A stretch of DNA of 64,000 nucleotides from Hydractinia symbiolongicarpus (lineage: Eukaryota > Cnidaria > Hydrozoa > Anthoathecata > Hydractiniidae): the NCBI RefSeq assembly GCF_029227915.1, contig NC_079878.1, positions 4,032,001-4,096,000 on the forward strand. The letters run 5' to 3'. A program made the position numbers and the translations under genes. A model generated the notes under the pieces. That model worked only from the letters and a program-made list of their open reading frames with translations, was not told the DNA's origin and did no database searches. Position 1 is the first letter of the stretch. Each line of letters begins with the position of its first letter. Below are positions 14,001 through 26,962 of the stretch, piece after piece.

Positions 14001-16127
14001 GCTACCACAGTGCCCAGTGCAATCGCTGAGTTCCAGCAATCAAGTCAAATTAAGAAGAATGTTACTTCTTGTAGTCAACCTGGCTCATTTATCACATTTT
14101 TAAAGTCAAAGTCCAAAATCAGTTCAATTAAGTCCCACAGTTAATTGTTTCACCGTTAAAAGCGATGCAACTTAGTCACATCGGAAAAAAATCACTAAAT
14201 ACATGTTGGTACGAATATGTGACGCAACCGTTGTAACTCAAACGGATTAACACCGTTAGAAAGTCAATGAAATGTAGTTTTTAAAACTGTCTCTGTTTCT
14301 TCAGCGCGAACTAACGGCTGGGGTTGCTCCCACAGTGAAAAATGACTTATATAACTTAATTTTTAAATAAAACGCTACCACAGTGCCCAGTGCAATCGCT
14401 GAGTTCCAAAAATCAAGTCAAATTAAGAAAAATGTTACTTCTTGTAGTCAAACTGGCTCATATATCACATTTACAAGGTCAAAGTCCAAAATCAGTTCAA
14501 TTAAGTCCCATAGTCAATCGTTTCACTGTTAAAAGCGATGCAACTTAGTCAAATCGGAAAGAAATCACTAAATACATGTTGGTACGAATATGTGACGCAA
14601 CCGTTGTAACTCAAACGAATTAACACCGTTAGAAAGTCAATGAAATGTAGTTTTCGAAACTGTCTCTATTTCTTCAGTGCGAACTAACCGCTGGGATTGG
14701 TCCCACAGTAAAAAATGACTTATTTAACTTAATTTTTAAATAAAACGCTACCACATTGCCCAGTGCAATCGCTGAGTTCCAGCAATCAAGTCAAATTAAG
14801 AAGAATGTTACTTCTTGTAGTCAAACTGGCTCATTTATCACATTTTTAAGGTCAAAGTCCAATATCAGTTCAATTAAGTCCCACAGTCAATCGTTTCACT
14901 GTTAAAAGCGATGCAACCTAGTAATATCAGAATACTATCGCTAAATACATGTTGGTACGAATATGTGACGCAATCATTGTAACTCAAACGGATTGATACC
15001 GCCAAGAAGTCGATGAAGTGTAGTTTTTGAGAATCTCTCTATTTCTTCAGCGCGTGCTAACGGCCAGGATTAGTCCCACAGTAAAAAAAGACTTATTAAT
15101 CTAAATTTTTAATTAAAGCACTACCACAGAGCGTAGTGTACTCGCTGAATTCCAGCAATCATGTCGAATTAAAAAGAATGGTATTCCTCGGAGTCCAATT
15201 GGCTCATTTATCGAGTTTACAAGGTCACAGTCCAGAATCAGTTCAATTAAGTCCCACAGTCAATCGTTTCACTGTTAAAAGCGATGCAACCTAGTAATAT
15301 CAGAATACTATCGCTAAATACATGTTGGTACGAATATGTGAGGCAACCGTTGTAACTCAAACGGATTGATACCGCCAAGAAGTCGATGAAGTGTAGTTTT
15401 TGAAAATGTCTCCATTTCTTCAGCGCGTGCTAACGGCCAGGATTAGTCCCACAGTAAAAAAAGACTTATTTATCTAAATTTGTAAATAAAGCACTACCAC
15501 AGAGCCTAGTGTACTCGCTGAATTCCAGCAATCATGTCGAATTAAGAAGAATGGTATTCCTTGGAGTCCAATTGGCTCATTTATCGAGTTTACAAGGTTC
15601 CAGTCCAGAATCAATTCAATTAAGTCCCACAGTCAATCGTTTCACTGTTAAAAGCGATGCAACCTAGTAGAATCAGAATACTATCGCTAAATACATGTTG
15701 GTACGAATATGTGAGGCAACCGTTGTAACTCAAACGGATTGATACCGCCAAGAAGTCGATGAAGTGTAGTTTTTGAAAATGTCTCCATTTCTTCAGCGCG
15801 TGCTAACGGCCAGGATTAGTCCCACAGTAAAAAAAGACTTATTTATCTAAATTTTATATAAAGCACTACCACAGAGCCTAGTGTACTCGCTGAATTCCAG
15901 CAATCATGTCGAATTAAGAAGAATGGTATTCCTTGGAGTCCAATTGGCTCATTTATCGAGTTTACAAGGTCACAGTCCAGAATCAGTTCAATTAAGTCCC
16001 ACAGTCAATCGTTTCACTGTTAAAAGCGATGCAACCTAGTAATATCAGAATACTATCGCTAAATACATGTTGGTACGAATATGTGAGGCAATCGTTGGAA
16101 CTCAAACGGATTAACACCGTTAGAAAG
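11043..16127. repeat. 5.1-kb duplicated satellite block, copy 2
   Basis: This is the second copy of 2466-7550, in the same orientation. Differences I saw from copy 1 include ATTGTTT for ATCGTTT (about 11534), CAGTGAATCG for CAGTCAATCG (about 12277), GTAGTTTTCG for GTAGCTTTCG (about 12787), GACTTATTT for GACTGGTTT (about 12854), GGGGTTGC for GGGGTCGC (about 13203), AAGTGATG for AAGCGATG (about 13417) and TTTGTAAAT for TTTTTAAAT (about 15480). The left breakpoint is inside a unit, after GCGTACTGTACTCGCTGA, whereas copy 1 has GCGCCCAGTGCAATCGCTGA there. On the right the copies part near 7550/16127. From there this copy continues like 8680 onwards, a second chimeric join. Confidence 0.93.
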
Positions 16128-16782
16128 TCAATGAAATGTAGTTTTTGAAAATGTCTCTATTTCTTCAGCGCGTGCTAACGGCCAGGATTAGTCCCACAGT
16201 AAAAAAAGACTTATTAATCTAAATTTTTAAATAAAGCACTACCACAGAGCGTAGTGTACTCGCTGAATTCCAGCATTCATGTCAAATTAAGAAGAATGGT
16301 GTTCCTCGGAGTCCAATTGGCTCATTTATCGAGTTTATAAGGTCCCAGTCCAGAATCAGTTCAATTAAGTCCCACAGTCAATCGTTTCACTGTTAAAAGC
16401 GATGCAACTTAGTCACATCGGAAAGAAATCACTAAATACATGTTGGTACGAATATGCGACGCAATCGTTGGAACTCAAACGGATTAACACCGTTAGAAAG
16501 TCAATGAAATGTAGTTTTTGAAACTGTCTCTATTTCTTCAGTGCAAACTAACGGCTGGGATTGGTCCCACAGTAATAAATGACATATTTAACTTAATTTT
16601 TAAATAAAGCGCTACCACAGTGCCCAGTGCAATCGCTGAGTTCCAGCAATTAAGTCAAATTAAGAAGAATGTTACTTCTTGTAGTCAAACTGGCTCATTT
16701 ATCACATTTTTAAGGTCAAAGTCCAAAATCAGTTCAATTAAGTCCCACAGTCAATCGTCTCACTGTTAAAAGCGATGCAACC

Positions 16783-17270
16783 TAGTAATATCAGAATACT
16801 ATCGCTAAATACATGTTGGTACGAATATGTGACGCAACCGTTGTAACTCAAACGGATTGATACCGCTAAGAAGTCGATGAAATGTAGTTTTTGAAAATGT
16901 CTCTATTTCTTCAGCGCGTGCTAACGGCCAGGATTAGTCCCACAGTAAAAAAAGACTTATTTAACTTAATTTTTAAATAAAACTCTACCACAGCGCCCAG
17001 TGCAATCGCTGAGTTCCAGCAATCAAGTCAAACTAGAAAGAATGATATTTCTTCCCACAGTAAAAAAAGACTTATTAATCTAAATTTTTAAATAAAGCAC
17101 TACCACAGAGCGTAGTGTACTCGCTGAATTCCAGCATTCATGTCAAATTAAGAAGAATGGTGTTCCTCGGAGTCCAATTGGCTCATTTATCGAGTTTATA
17201 AGGTCCCAGTCCAGAATCAGTTCAATTAAGTCCCACAGTCAATCGTTTCACTGTTAAAAGCGATGCAACT
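16783..17270. repeat. 488-bp off-register satellite unit
   Basis: The unit beginning at 16783 runs normally for about 271 bp, to GATATTTCTT at 17053. It then jumps back to CCCACAGTAAAAAAAGAC, which belongs at offset 156. About 115 bp of unit phase is therefore present twice and the unit is 488 bp long. The sequence after the junction (17054 onward) matches 16193 onward, including the rare GAGTTTATAAGG, so about 861 bp separates the repeated stretches. At the join the two sides share at most one base, so this looks like a non-homologous or replication-slippage event rather than in-register crossing-over. It shifts the phase of everything to its right by 115 bp. Confidence 0.93.
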
Positions 17271-19370
17271 TAGTCACATCGGAAAGAAATCACTAAATAC
17301 ATGTTGGTACGAATATGCGACGCAATCGTTGGAACTCAAACGGATTAACACCGTTAGAAAGTCAATGAAATGTAGTTTTTGAAACTGTCTCTATTTCTTC
17401 AGTGCAAACTAACGGCTGGGATTGGTCCCACAGTAATAAATGACATATTTAACTTAATTTTTAAATAAAGCGCTACCACAGTGCCCAGTGCAATCGCTGA
17501 GTTCCAGCAATTAAGTCAAATTAAGAAGAATGTTACTTCTTGTAGTCAAACTGGCTCATTTATCACATTTTTAAGGTCAAAGTCCAAAATCAGTTCAATT
17601 AAGTCCCACAGTCAATCGTCTCACTGTTAAAAGCGATGCAACCTAGTAATATCAGAATACTATCGCTAAATACATGTTGGTACCAATATGTGACGCAACC
17701 GTTGTAACTCAAACTGATTGATACCGCCAAGAAGTCGATGAAATGTAGTTTTTGAGAATGTCTCTATTTCTTCAGCGCGTGCTAACGGACAGGATTAGTC
17801 CCACAGTAAAAAAAGACTTATTTAACTTAATTTTTAAATAAAACTCTACCACAGCGCCCAGTGCAATCGCTGAGTTCCAGCAATCAAGTCAAATTAGAAA
17901 GAATGATATTTCTTGTAGACAAACTGGATCATTTATAACATTTATCAGGTCACACTCCAAAGTTAGTTCACTTAAGTCCCACAGTCAATCGTTTCACTGT
18001 TAAAGGCGATGCAACCTAGTAATATCAGAATACTATCGCTAAATGCATGTTGGTACGAACATGTGACGCAATCATTGTAACTCAAACGGATTGATACCGC
18101 CAAGAAGTCGATGAAGTGTAGTTTTTGAGAATCTCTCTATTTCTTCAGCGCGTGCTAACGGCCAGGATTAGTCCCACAGTAAAAAAAGACTTATTAATCT
18201 AAATTTTTAAATAAAGCACTACCACAGAGCGTAGTGTACTCGCTGAATTCCAGCATTCATGTCAAATTAAGAAGAATGGTGTTCCTCGGAGTCCAATTGG
18301 CTCATTTATCGAGTTTACAAGGTCCCAGTCCAGAATCAGTTCAATTAAGTCCCACAGTCAATCGTTTCACTGTTAAAAGCGATGCAACTTAGTCACATCG
18401 GAAAGAAATCACTAAATACATGTTGGTACGAATATGCGACGCAATCGTTGGAACTCAAACGGATTAACACCGTTAGAAAGTCAATGAAATGTAGTTTTTG
18501 AAACTGTCTCTATTTCTTCAGTGCAAACTAACGGCTGGGATTGGTCCCACAGTAATAAATGACATATTTAACTTAATTTTTAAATAAAGCGCTACCACAG
18601 TGCCCAGTGCAATCGCTGAGTTCCAGCAATTAAGTCAAATTAAGAAGAATGTTACTTCTTGTAGTCAAACTGGCTCATTTATCACATTTTTAAGGTCAAA
18701 GTCCAAAATCAGTTCAATTAAGTCCCACAGTCAATCGTCTCACAGTTAAAAGCGATGCAACCTAGTAATATCAGAATACTATCGCTAAATACATGTTGGT
18801 ACCAATATGTGACGCAACCGTTGTAACTCAAACTGATTGATACCGCCAAGAAGTCGATGAAATGTAGTTTTTGAGAATGTCTCTATTTCTTCAGCGCGTG
18901 CTAACGGCCAGGATTAGTCCCACAGTAAAAAAAGACTTATTTAACTTAATTTTTAAATAAAACTCTACCACAGCGCCCAGTGCAATCGCTGAGTTCCAGC
19001 AATCAAGTCAAATTAGAAAGAATGATATTTCTTGTAGACAAACTGGATCATTTATAACATTTATCAGGTCACACTCCAAAGTTAGTTCACTTAAGTCCCA
19101 CAGTCAATCGTTTCACTGTTAAAGGCGATGCAACCTAGTAATATCAGAATACTATCGCTAAATGCATGTTGGTACGAACATGTGACGCAATCATTGTAAC
19201 TCAAACGGATTGATACCGCCAAGAAGTCGATGAAGTGTAGTTTTTGAGAATCTCTCTATTTCTTCAGTGCGTGCTAACGGCCAGGATTAGTCCCACAGTG
19301 AAAAAAGACTTATTAATCTAAATTTTTAAATAAAGCACTACCACAGAGCGTACTGTACTCGCTGAATTCC
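17271..19370. repeat. Second three-unit (1119-bp) higher-order repeat region
   Basis: Units at 17271, 17644 and 18017 are repeated by those at 18390, 18763 and 19136. They are the same three types as at 8952-11036, in the same order: CAGTAATAAATGACAT units, TTGGTACCAA units, then AAATGCATG/GAACATG units. The copies differ by very few bases, for example GGACAGG for GGCCAGG near 17789 and CACAGTTAAAA near 18742. The last third-type unit changes within its right half, near 19350-19440, to the CACAATTATGCCATTTAGAAGG variant that opens the next block. Confidence 0.9.
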
Positions 19371-19508
19371 AGCAATCATGTCGAATTAAGAAGAATGGTA
19401 TTCCTCGCAGCCTAATTGGCACAATTATGCCATTTAGAAGGTCACAGTCCAGAATCAGTTCAATTAAGTCCCACAGTCAATCGTTTCACTGTTAAAAGCG
19501 ATGCAACC

Positions 19509-21372
19509 TAGTAATATCAGAATACTATCGCTAAATACATGTTGGTACGAATATGTGAGGCAACCGTTGTAACTCAAACGGATTGATACCGCCAAGAAGT
19601 CGATGAAGTGTAGTTTTTGAGAATGTCTCTATTTCTTCAGCGCGTGCTAACGGCCAGGATTAGTCCTACAGTAAAAAAAGAATTATTTATCTAAATTTTT
19701 AAATAAAGCACTACCACAGAGCCTAGTGTACTCGCTGAATTCCAGCAATCATGTCGAATTAAAAAGAATGGTTTTCCTTGGAGTCCAATTTGCTCATTTA
19801 TCGATTTTACAAGGTCACAGTCCAGAATCAGTTCAATCAAGTCCCACAGTCAATCGTTTCACTGTTAAAAGCGATGCAACTTAGTCACATCGGAAAGAAA
19901 TCACTAAATACATGTTGGTACGAATATGTGACGCAACCGTTGTAACTCAAACGGATTAACACCGTTAGAAAGTCAATGAAATGTAGTTTTTGAAACTTTC
20001 TCTTGTTCTTCAGTGCGAACTAACGGTTGGGATTGGTCCCACAGTAAAAATTGACTTATTTAACTTAATTTTTTAATAAAACGCTACCACAGTGCCCAGT
20101 GCAATCGCTGAGTTCCAGCAATTAAGTCAAATTAAGAAGAATGTTACTTCTTGTAGTCAAACTGGCTCATTTATCACATTTTTAAGGTCAAAGTCCAAAA
20201 TCAGTTCAATTAAGTCCCACAGTCAATCGTCTCACTGTTAAAAGCGATGCAACCTAGTAATATCAGAATACTATCGCTAAATACATGTTGGTACGAATAT
20301 GTGACGCAACCGTTGTAACTCAAACGGATTGATACCGCAGAGAAGTCGATGAAATGTAGTTTTTGAGAATGTCTCTATTTCTTCAGCGCGTGCTAACGGC
20401 CAGGATTAGTCCCACAGTAAAAAAAGACTTATTTATCTAAATTTTTAAATAAGGCACTACCACAGAGCCCAGTGTACTGGTTGAAGTCCAGCAATTATGT
20501 CGAATTAAGAAGAATGTTATTCCTTGGAGCCCAATTGGCTTATTTATCTCATTTACAAGGTCACAGTCAAGAATCAGTTCAATTAAGTCCCACAGTCAAT
20601 CGTTTCACTGTTAAAAGCGATGCAACTTAGTCACATCGGAAAAAAATTACTTAATACATGTTGGTTCGAAAATATGACGCCAGCGTTGTAACTCAAACGG
20701 ATTGACACCGTTAGAAAGTCAACGAAAATTAGTTTTTAAAATTGTGTCTATTTCTTCAGCGCGAACTAATGGCTGGGATTGGTCCCACAGTAAAAGATGA
20801 CATATTTAACTTAATTTTTAAATAAAACGCTACCACAGTGCCCAGTGCAATCGCTGAGTTCAAGCAATTAAGTCAAATTAAGAAGAATGTTACTTCTTGT
20901 AGTCAAACTGTCTCATTTATCACATTTTTAAGGTCAAAGTCCAAATCAGTTCAATTAAGTCCCACAGTCAATCGTCTCACTGTTAAAAGCGATGCAACCT
21001 AGTAATATCAGAATACTATCGCTAACTACATGTTGGTACGAATATGTGACGCAGCCGTTGTAACTCAAACGGATTGATACCGCCAAGAAGTCGATGAAAT
21101 GTAGTTTTTGAAAATGTCTCTATTTCTTCAGCGCGTGCTAACGGCCAGGATTAGTCCCACAGTAAAAAAAGACTTATTAATCTAAATTTTTAAATAAAGC
21201 ACTACCACAGAGCGTAGTGTACTCGCTGAATTCCAGCAATCATGTCAAATTAAGAAGAATGGTATTCCTCGGAGCCCAATTGACACAATTATGCCATTTA
21301 GAAGGTCACAGTCCAGAATCAGTTCAATTAAGTCCCACAGTCAATCGTTTCACTGTTAAAAGCGATGCAACC
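19509..21372. repeat. Five-unit (1864-bp) higher-order repeat, copy 1
   Basis: The five units starting at 19509, 19882, 20255, 20628 and 21000 recur in the same order at 21373, 21746, 22119, 22492 and 22864. The block includes one unit of the divergent GACGCCAGCG type at 20628 (ACATGTTGGTTCGAAAATATG, AACGAAAATTAG, ACTAATGGCTGG), which lacks one base in its right half (AAGTCCAAATCAG). The first three units match 748-1866 near the left edge, so this block appears to be a fusion of that series with the GACGCCAGCG-type unit. Copy boundaries are given at unit starts; the true breakpoints lie within units. Confidence 0.88.
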
Positions 21373-23235
21373 TAGTAATATCAGAATACTATCGCTAAAT
21401 ACATGTTGGTACGAATATGTGAGGCAACCGTTGTAATTCAAACGGATTGATACCGCCAAGAAGTCGATGAAGTGTAGTTTTTGAGAATGTCTCTATTTCT
21501 TCAGCGCGTGCTAACGGCCAGGATTAGTCCTACAGTAAAAAAAGACTTATTTATCTAAATTTTTAAATAAAGCACTACCACAGAGCCTAGTGTACTCGCT
21601 GAATTCCAGCAATCATGTCGAATTAAAAAGAATGGTTTTCCTTGGAGTCCAATTTGCTTATTTATCGATTTTACAAGGTCACAGTCCAGAATCAGTTCAA
21701 TCAAGTCCCACAGTCAATCGTTTCACTGTTAAAAGCGATGCAACTTAGTCACATCGGAAAGAAATCACTAAATAAATGTTGGTACGAATATGTGACGCAA
21801 CCGTTGTAACTCAAACGGATTAACACCGTTAGAAAGTCAATGAAATGTAGTTTTTGAAACTTTCTCTTGTTCTTCAGTGCGAACTAACGGTTGGGATTGG
21901 TCCCACATTAAAAATTGACTTATTTAACTTAATTTTTAAATAAAACGCTACCACAGTGCCCAGTGCAATCGCTGAGTTCCAGCAATTAAGTCAAATTAAG
22001 AAGAATGTTACTTCTTGTAGTCAAACTGGCTCATTTATCACATTTTTAAGGTCAAAGTCCAAAATCAGTTCAATTAAGTCCCACAGTCAATCGTCTCACT
22101 GTTAAAAGCGATGCAACCTAGTAATATCAGAATACTATCGCTAAATACATGTTGGTACGAATATGTGACGCAACCGTTGTAACTCAAACGGATTGATACC
22201 GCAGAGAAGTCGATAAAATGTAGTTTTTGAGAATGTCTCTATTTCTTCAGCGCGTGCTAACGGCCAGGATTAGTCCCACAGTAAAAAAAGACTTATTTAT
22301 CTAAATTTTTAAATATGGCACTACGACAGAGCCCAGTGTACTGGCTGAAGTCCAGCAATTATGTCGAATTAAGAAGAATGTTATTCCTTGGAGCCCAATT
22401 GGCTTATTTATCTCATTTACAAGGTCACAGTCAAGAATCAGTTCAATTAAGTCCCACAGTCAATCGTTTCACTGTTAAAAGCGATGCAACTTAGTCACAT
22501 CGGAAAAAAATTACTTAATACATGTTGGTTCGAATATATGACGCCAGCGTTGTAACTCAAACGGATTGACACCGTTAGAAAGTCAACGAAAATTAGTTTT
22601 TAAAATTGTGTCTATTTCTTCAGCGCGAACTAATGGCTGGGATTGGTCCCACAGTAAAAGATGACATATTTAACTTAATTTTTAAATAAAACGCTACCAC
22701 AGTGCCCAGTGCAATCGCTGAGTTTAAGCAATTAAGTCAAATTAAGAAGAATGTTACTTCTTGTAGTCAAACTGTCTCATTTATCACATTTTTAAGGTCA
22801 AAGTCCAAATCGGTTCAATTAAGTCCCACAGTCAATCTTCTCACTGTTAAAAGCGATGCAACCTAGTAATATCAGAATACTATCGCTAAATACATGTTGG
22901 TACGAATATGTGACGCAGCCGTTGTAACTCAAACGGATTGATACCGCCAAGAAGTCGATGAAATGTAGTTTTTGAAAATGTCTCTATTTCTTCAGCGCGT
23001 GCTAACGGCCAGGATTAGTCCCACAGTAAAAAAAGACTTATTTAACTTCATATTTATATAAAACTCTACCACAGCGCCCAGTGCAATCGCTGAGTTCCTG
23101 CAATCAAGTCAAATTAAGAAGAATGTTACTTCTTGTAGTCAAACTGGCTCATTTATCACATTTTTAAGGTCAAAGTCCAAATCAGTTCAATTAAGTCCCA
23201 CAGTCAATCGTCTCACTGTTAAAAGCGATGCAACC
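21373..23235. repeat. Five-unit (1864-bp) higher-order repeat, copy 2
   Basis: This is a tandem copy of 19509-21372. It shares AATGGTTTTCCTTGG, CTTTCTCTTGTTC, the GACGCCAGCG-type unit (22492) and the base loss AAGTCCAAATC. Small differences include AAATAAATGTTGG (about 21772), TCCCACATTAAAA (about 21902), AAATATGGCACTACGACAG (about 22311) and CAATCTTCTCACTG (about 22832). Right of 22864 the unit takes the ACTTCATATTTATATAAAACTC variant, which then dominates for several kilobases. Confidence 0.88.
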
Positions 23236-26200
23236 TAGTAATATCAGAATACTATCGCTAAATACATGTTGGTACGAATATGTGACGCAGCCGTTGTAAC
23301 TCAAAAGGATTGATACCGCCAAGAAGTCGATGAAATGTAGTTTTTGAAAATGTCTCTATTTCTTCAGCGCGTGCTAACGGCCAGGATTAGTCCCACAGTA
23401 AAAAAAGACTTATTTAACTTCATATTTATATAAAACTCTACCACAGCGCCCAGTGCAATCGCTGAGTTCTTGCAATCAAGTCAAATTAGGAAGAATGATA
23501 TTTCTTGTAGACAAACTGGCTCACTTATAACATTTATCAGGTCACACTCCAAAGTTACTTCAATTAAGTCCCACAGTCAATCGTTTCACTGTTAAAGGCG
23601 ATGCAACATAGTAGTGTCAGAATACTATCGCTAAATACATGTTGGTACGAATATGTGACGCAACCGTTGTAACTCAAACGGATTGAGACCGTCAAGAAGT
23701 CGACGAAGTGTAGTCTTTGAGAATCTCTCTATTTCTTCAGCGCGTGCTAACGGCCAGGATTAGTCCCACAGTAAAAAAAGACTTATTTATCTAAATTTTT
23801 AAATAAAGCACTACCACAGACTCTGGTGTACTCGCTGAATCCAAGCAATCATGTCGAATTAAGAAGAATGTTATTCCTTGGAGCCCAATTGGCTCATTTA
23901 TCGCATTTACAAGGTCACAGTCAAGAATCAGTTCAATTAAGTCCCACAGTCAATCGTTTCACTGTTAAAAGCGATGCAACCTAGTAATATCAGAATACTA
24001 TCGCTAAATACATGTTGGTGCGAATATGTGAGGCAACCGTTGTAACTCAAACGGATTGATACCGCCAAGAAGTCGATGAAGTGTAGTTTTTGAGAATGTC
24101 TCCATTTTTTCAGCGCGTGCTAACGGCCAGGATTAGTCCCACAGTAAAAAAAGACTTATTTATCTAAATTTTTAAATAAAGCACTACCACAGAGCCTAGT
24201 GTACTCGCTGAATTCCAGCAATCATGTCGAATTAAGAAGAATGGTATTCCTTGGAGTCCAATTGGCTCATTTATCGAGTTTACAAGGTCACAGTCTAGAA
24301 TCAGTTCAATTAAGTCCCACAGTCAATCGTTTCACTGTTAAAAGCGATGCAACTTAGTCACATCGGAAAGAAATCACTAAATACATCTTGGTACGAATAT
24401 GCGACGCAATCGTTGGAACTCAAACGGATTAACACCGTTAGAAAGTCAATGAAATGTAGTTTTTGAAAATGTCTCTATTTCTTCAGCGCATGCTAACGGC
24501 CAGGATTAGTCCCACAGTAAAAAAAGACTTATTTAACTTCATATTTATATATAACTCTACCACAGCGCCCAGTGCAATCGCTGAGTTCCTGCAACCAAGT
24601 CAAATTAGGAAGAATGATATTTCTTGTAGACAAACTGGCTCTCTTATAACATTTAACAGGTCACACTCCAAAGTTACTTCAATTAAGTCCCACAGTCAAT
24701 CGTTTCACTGTTAAAGGCGATGCAACCTAGTAGTATCAGAATACTATCGCTAAATACATGTTGGTACGAATATGTGACGCAACCGTTGTAACTCAAACGG
24801 ATTGATACCGCCAAGAAGTCGATAAAGTGTAGTTTTTGAGAATCTCTCTATTTCTTCAGCGCGTGCTAACGGCCAGGATTAGTCCCACAGTAAAAAAAGA
24901 CTTATTTATCTAAATTTTTAAATAAAACGCTACCACAGTGCCCAGTGCAATCGCTGAGTTCAAGCAATTAAGTCAAATTAAGAAGAATGTTACTTCTTGT
25001 AGTCAAACCGGCTCATTTATCAAATTTTTAAGGTCAAAGTCCAAATCAGTTCAATTAAGTCCCACAGTCAATCGCCTCACTGTTAAAAGCGATGCAACCT
25101 AGTAATATCAGAATACTATCGCTAAATACATGTTGGTACGAATATGTGACGCAGCCGTTGTAACTCAAACGGATTGATACCGCCAAGAAGTCGATGAAAT
25201 GTTGTTTTTGAAAATGTCTCTATTTCTTCAGCGCGTGCTAACGGCCAGGATTAGTCCCACAGTAAAAAAAGACTTATTTATCTAAATTTTTAAATAAAGC
25301 ACTACCACAGACTCTGGTGTACTCGCTGAATCCAAGCAATCATGTCGAATTAAGAAGAATGTTATTCCTTGGAGCCCAATTGGCTCATTTATCGCATTTA
25401 CAAGGTCACAGTCAAAAATCAGTTCAATTAAGTCCCACAGTCAATCGTTTCACTGTTAAAAGCGATGCAACCTAGTAATATCAGAATACTATCGCTAAAT
25501 ACATGTTGGTACGAATATGTGAGGCAACCGTTGTAACTCAAACGGATTGATACCGCCAAGAAGTCGATGAAATGTAGTTTTTGAGAATGTCTCTATTTCT
25601 TCAGCGCGTGCTAACGGCCAGGATTAGTCCCACAGTAAAAAAAGACTTATTTATCTAAATTTTTAAATAAGGCACTACCACAGAGCCCAGTGTACTGGCT
25701 GAAGTCCAGCAATTATGTCGAATTAAGAAGAATGTTATTCCTTGGAGCCCAATTGGCTCATTTATCTCATTTACAAGGTCACAGTCAAGAATCAGTTCAA
25801 TTAAGTCCCACAGTCAATCGTTTCACTGTTAAAAGCGATGCAACTTAGTCACATCGGAAAAAAATTACTTAATACATGTTGGTTCGAATATATGACGCCA
25901 GCGTTGTAACTCAAACGAATTGACACCGTTAGAAAGTCAACGAAAATTAGTTTTTAAAATTGTCTCTATTTCTTCAGCGCGAACTAATGGCTGGGATTGG
26001 TCCCACAGTAAAAGATGACATATTTAACTTAATTTTTAGATAAAACGCTACCACAGTGCCCAGTGCAATCGCTGAGTTCAAGCAATTAAGTCAAATTAAG
26101 AAGAATGTTACTTCTTGTAGTCAAACTGTCTCATTTATCACATTTTTAAGGTCAAAGTCCAAATCAGTTCAATTAAGTCCCACAGTCAATCGTCTCACTG

Positions 26201-26962
26201 TTAAAAGCGATGCAACCTAGTAATATCAGAATACTTTCGCTAAATACATGTTGGTACGAATATGTGACGCAGCCGTTGTAACTCAAACGGATTGATACCG
26301 CCAAGAAGTCGATGAAATGTAGTTTTTGAAAATGTCTCTATTTCTTCAGCGCGTGCTAACGGCCAGGATTAGTCCCACAGTAAAAAAAGACTTATTTAAC
26401 TTCATATTTATATAAAACTCTACCACAGCGCCCAGTGCAATCGCTGAGTTCCTGCAATCAAGTCAAATTAAGAAGAATGTTACTTCTTGTAGTCAAACTG
26501 GCTCATTTATCACATTTTTAAGGTCAAAGTCCAAATCAGTTCAATTAAGTCCCACAGTCAATCGTCTCACTGTTAAAAGCGATGCAACCTAGTAATATCA
26601 GAATACTATCGCTAAATACATGTTGGTACGAATATGTGACGCAGCTGTTGTAACTCAAAAGGATTGATACCGCCAAGAAGTCGATGAAATGTAGTTTTTG
26701 AAAATGTCTCCATTTCTTCAGCGCGTGCTAACGGCCAGGATTAGTCCCACAGTAAAAAAAGACTTATTTATCTAAATTTTTAAATAAGGTACTACCACAG
26801 AGCCCAGTGTACTGGCTGAAGTCCAGCAATTATGTCGAATTAAGAAGAATGTTATTCCTTGGAGCCCAATTGGCTCATTTATCTCATTTACAAGGTCACA
26901 GTCAAGAATCAGTTCAATTAAGTCCCACAGTCAATCGTTTCACTGTTAAAAGCGATGCAACT
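23236..26962. repeat. Mixed satellite units with a three-unit repeat at the right end
   Basis: Units start at 23236, 23609, 23982, 24355, 24728, 25100, 25473, 25846, 26218 and 26590. Several carry ACTTCATATTTATAT in the AT-rich segment, and units at 23609 and 25100 share ACCACAGACTCTGGTGTACTC with the unit at 375. Single-base losses make a number of them 372 bp. The GACGCCAGCG-type unit recurs at 25846 and 26963, 1117 bp apart (three units minus two bases). No non-satellite sequence is present. Confidence 0.85.

Noticed and set aside
20628-20999. GACGCCAGCG-type units (20628, 22492, 25846, 26963, 27884, 31787) as a mobile element or a different repeat
   Set aside because: They align to the standard unit along their full length with substitutions and single-base gaps, and they sit in exact phase. 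They are a diverged subfamily, not an insertion.
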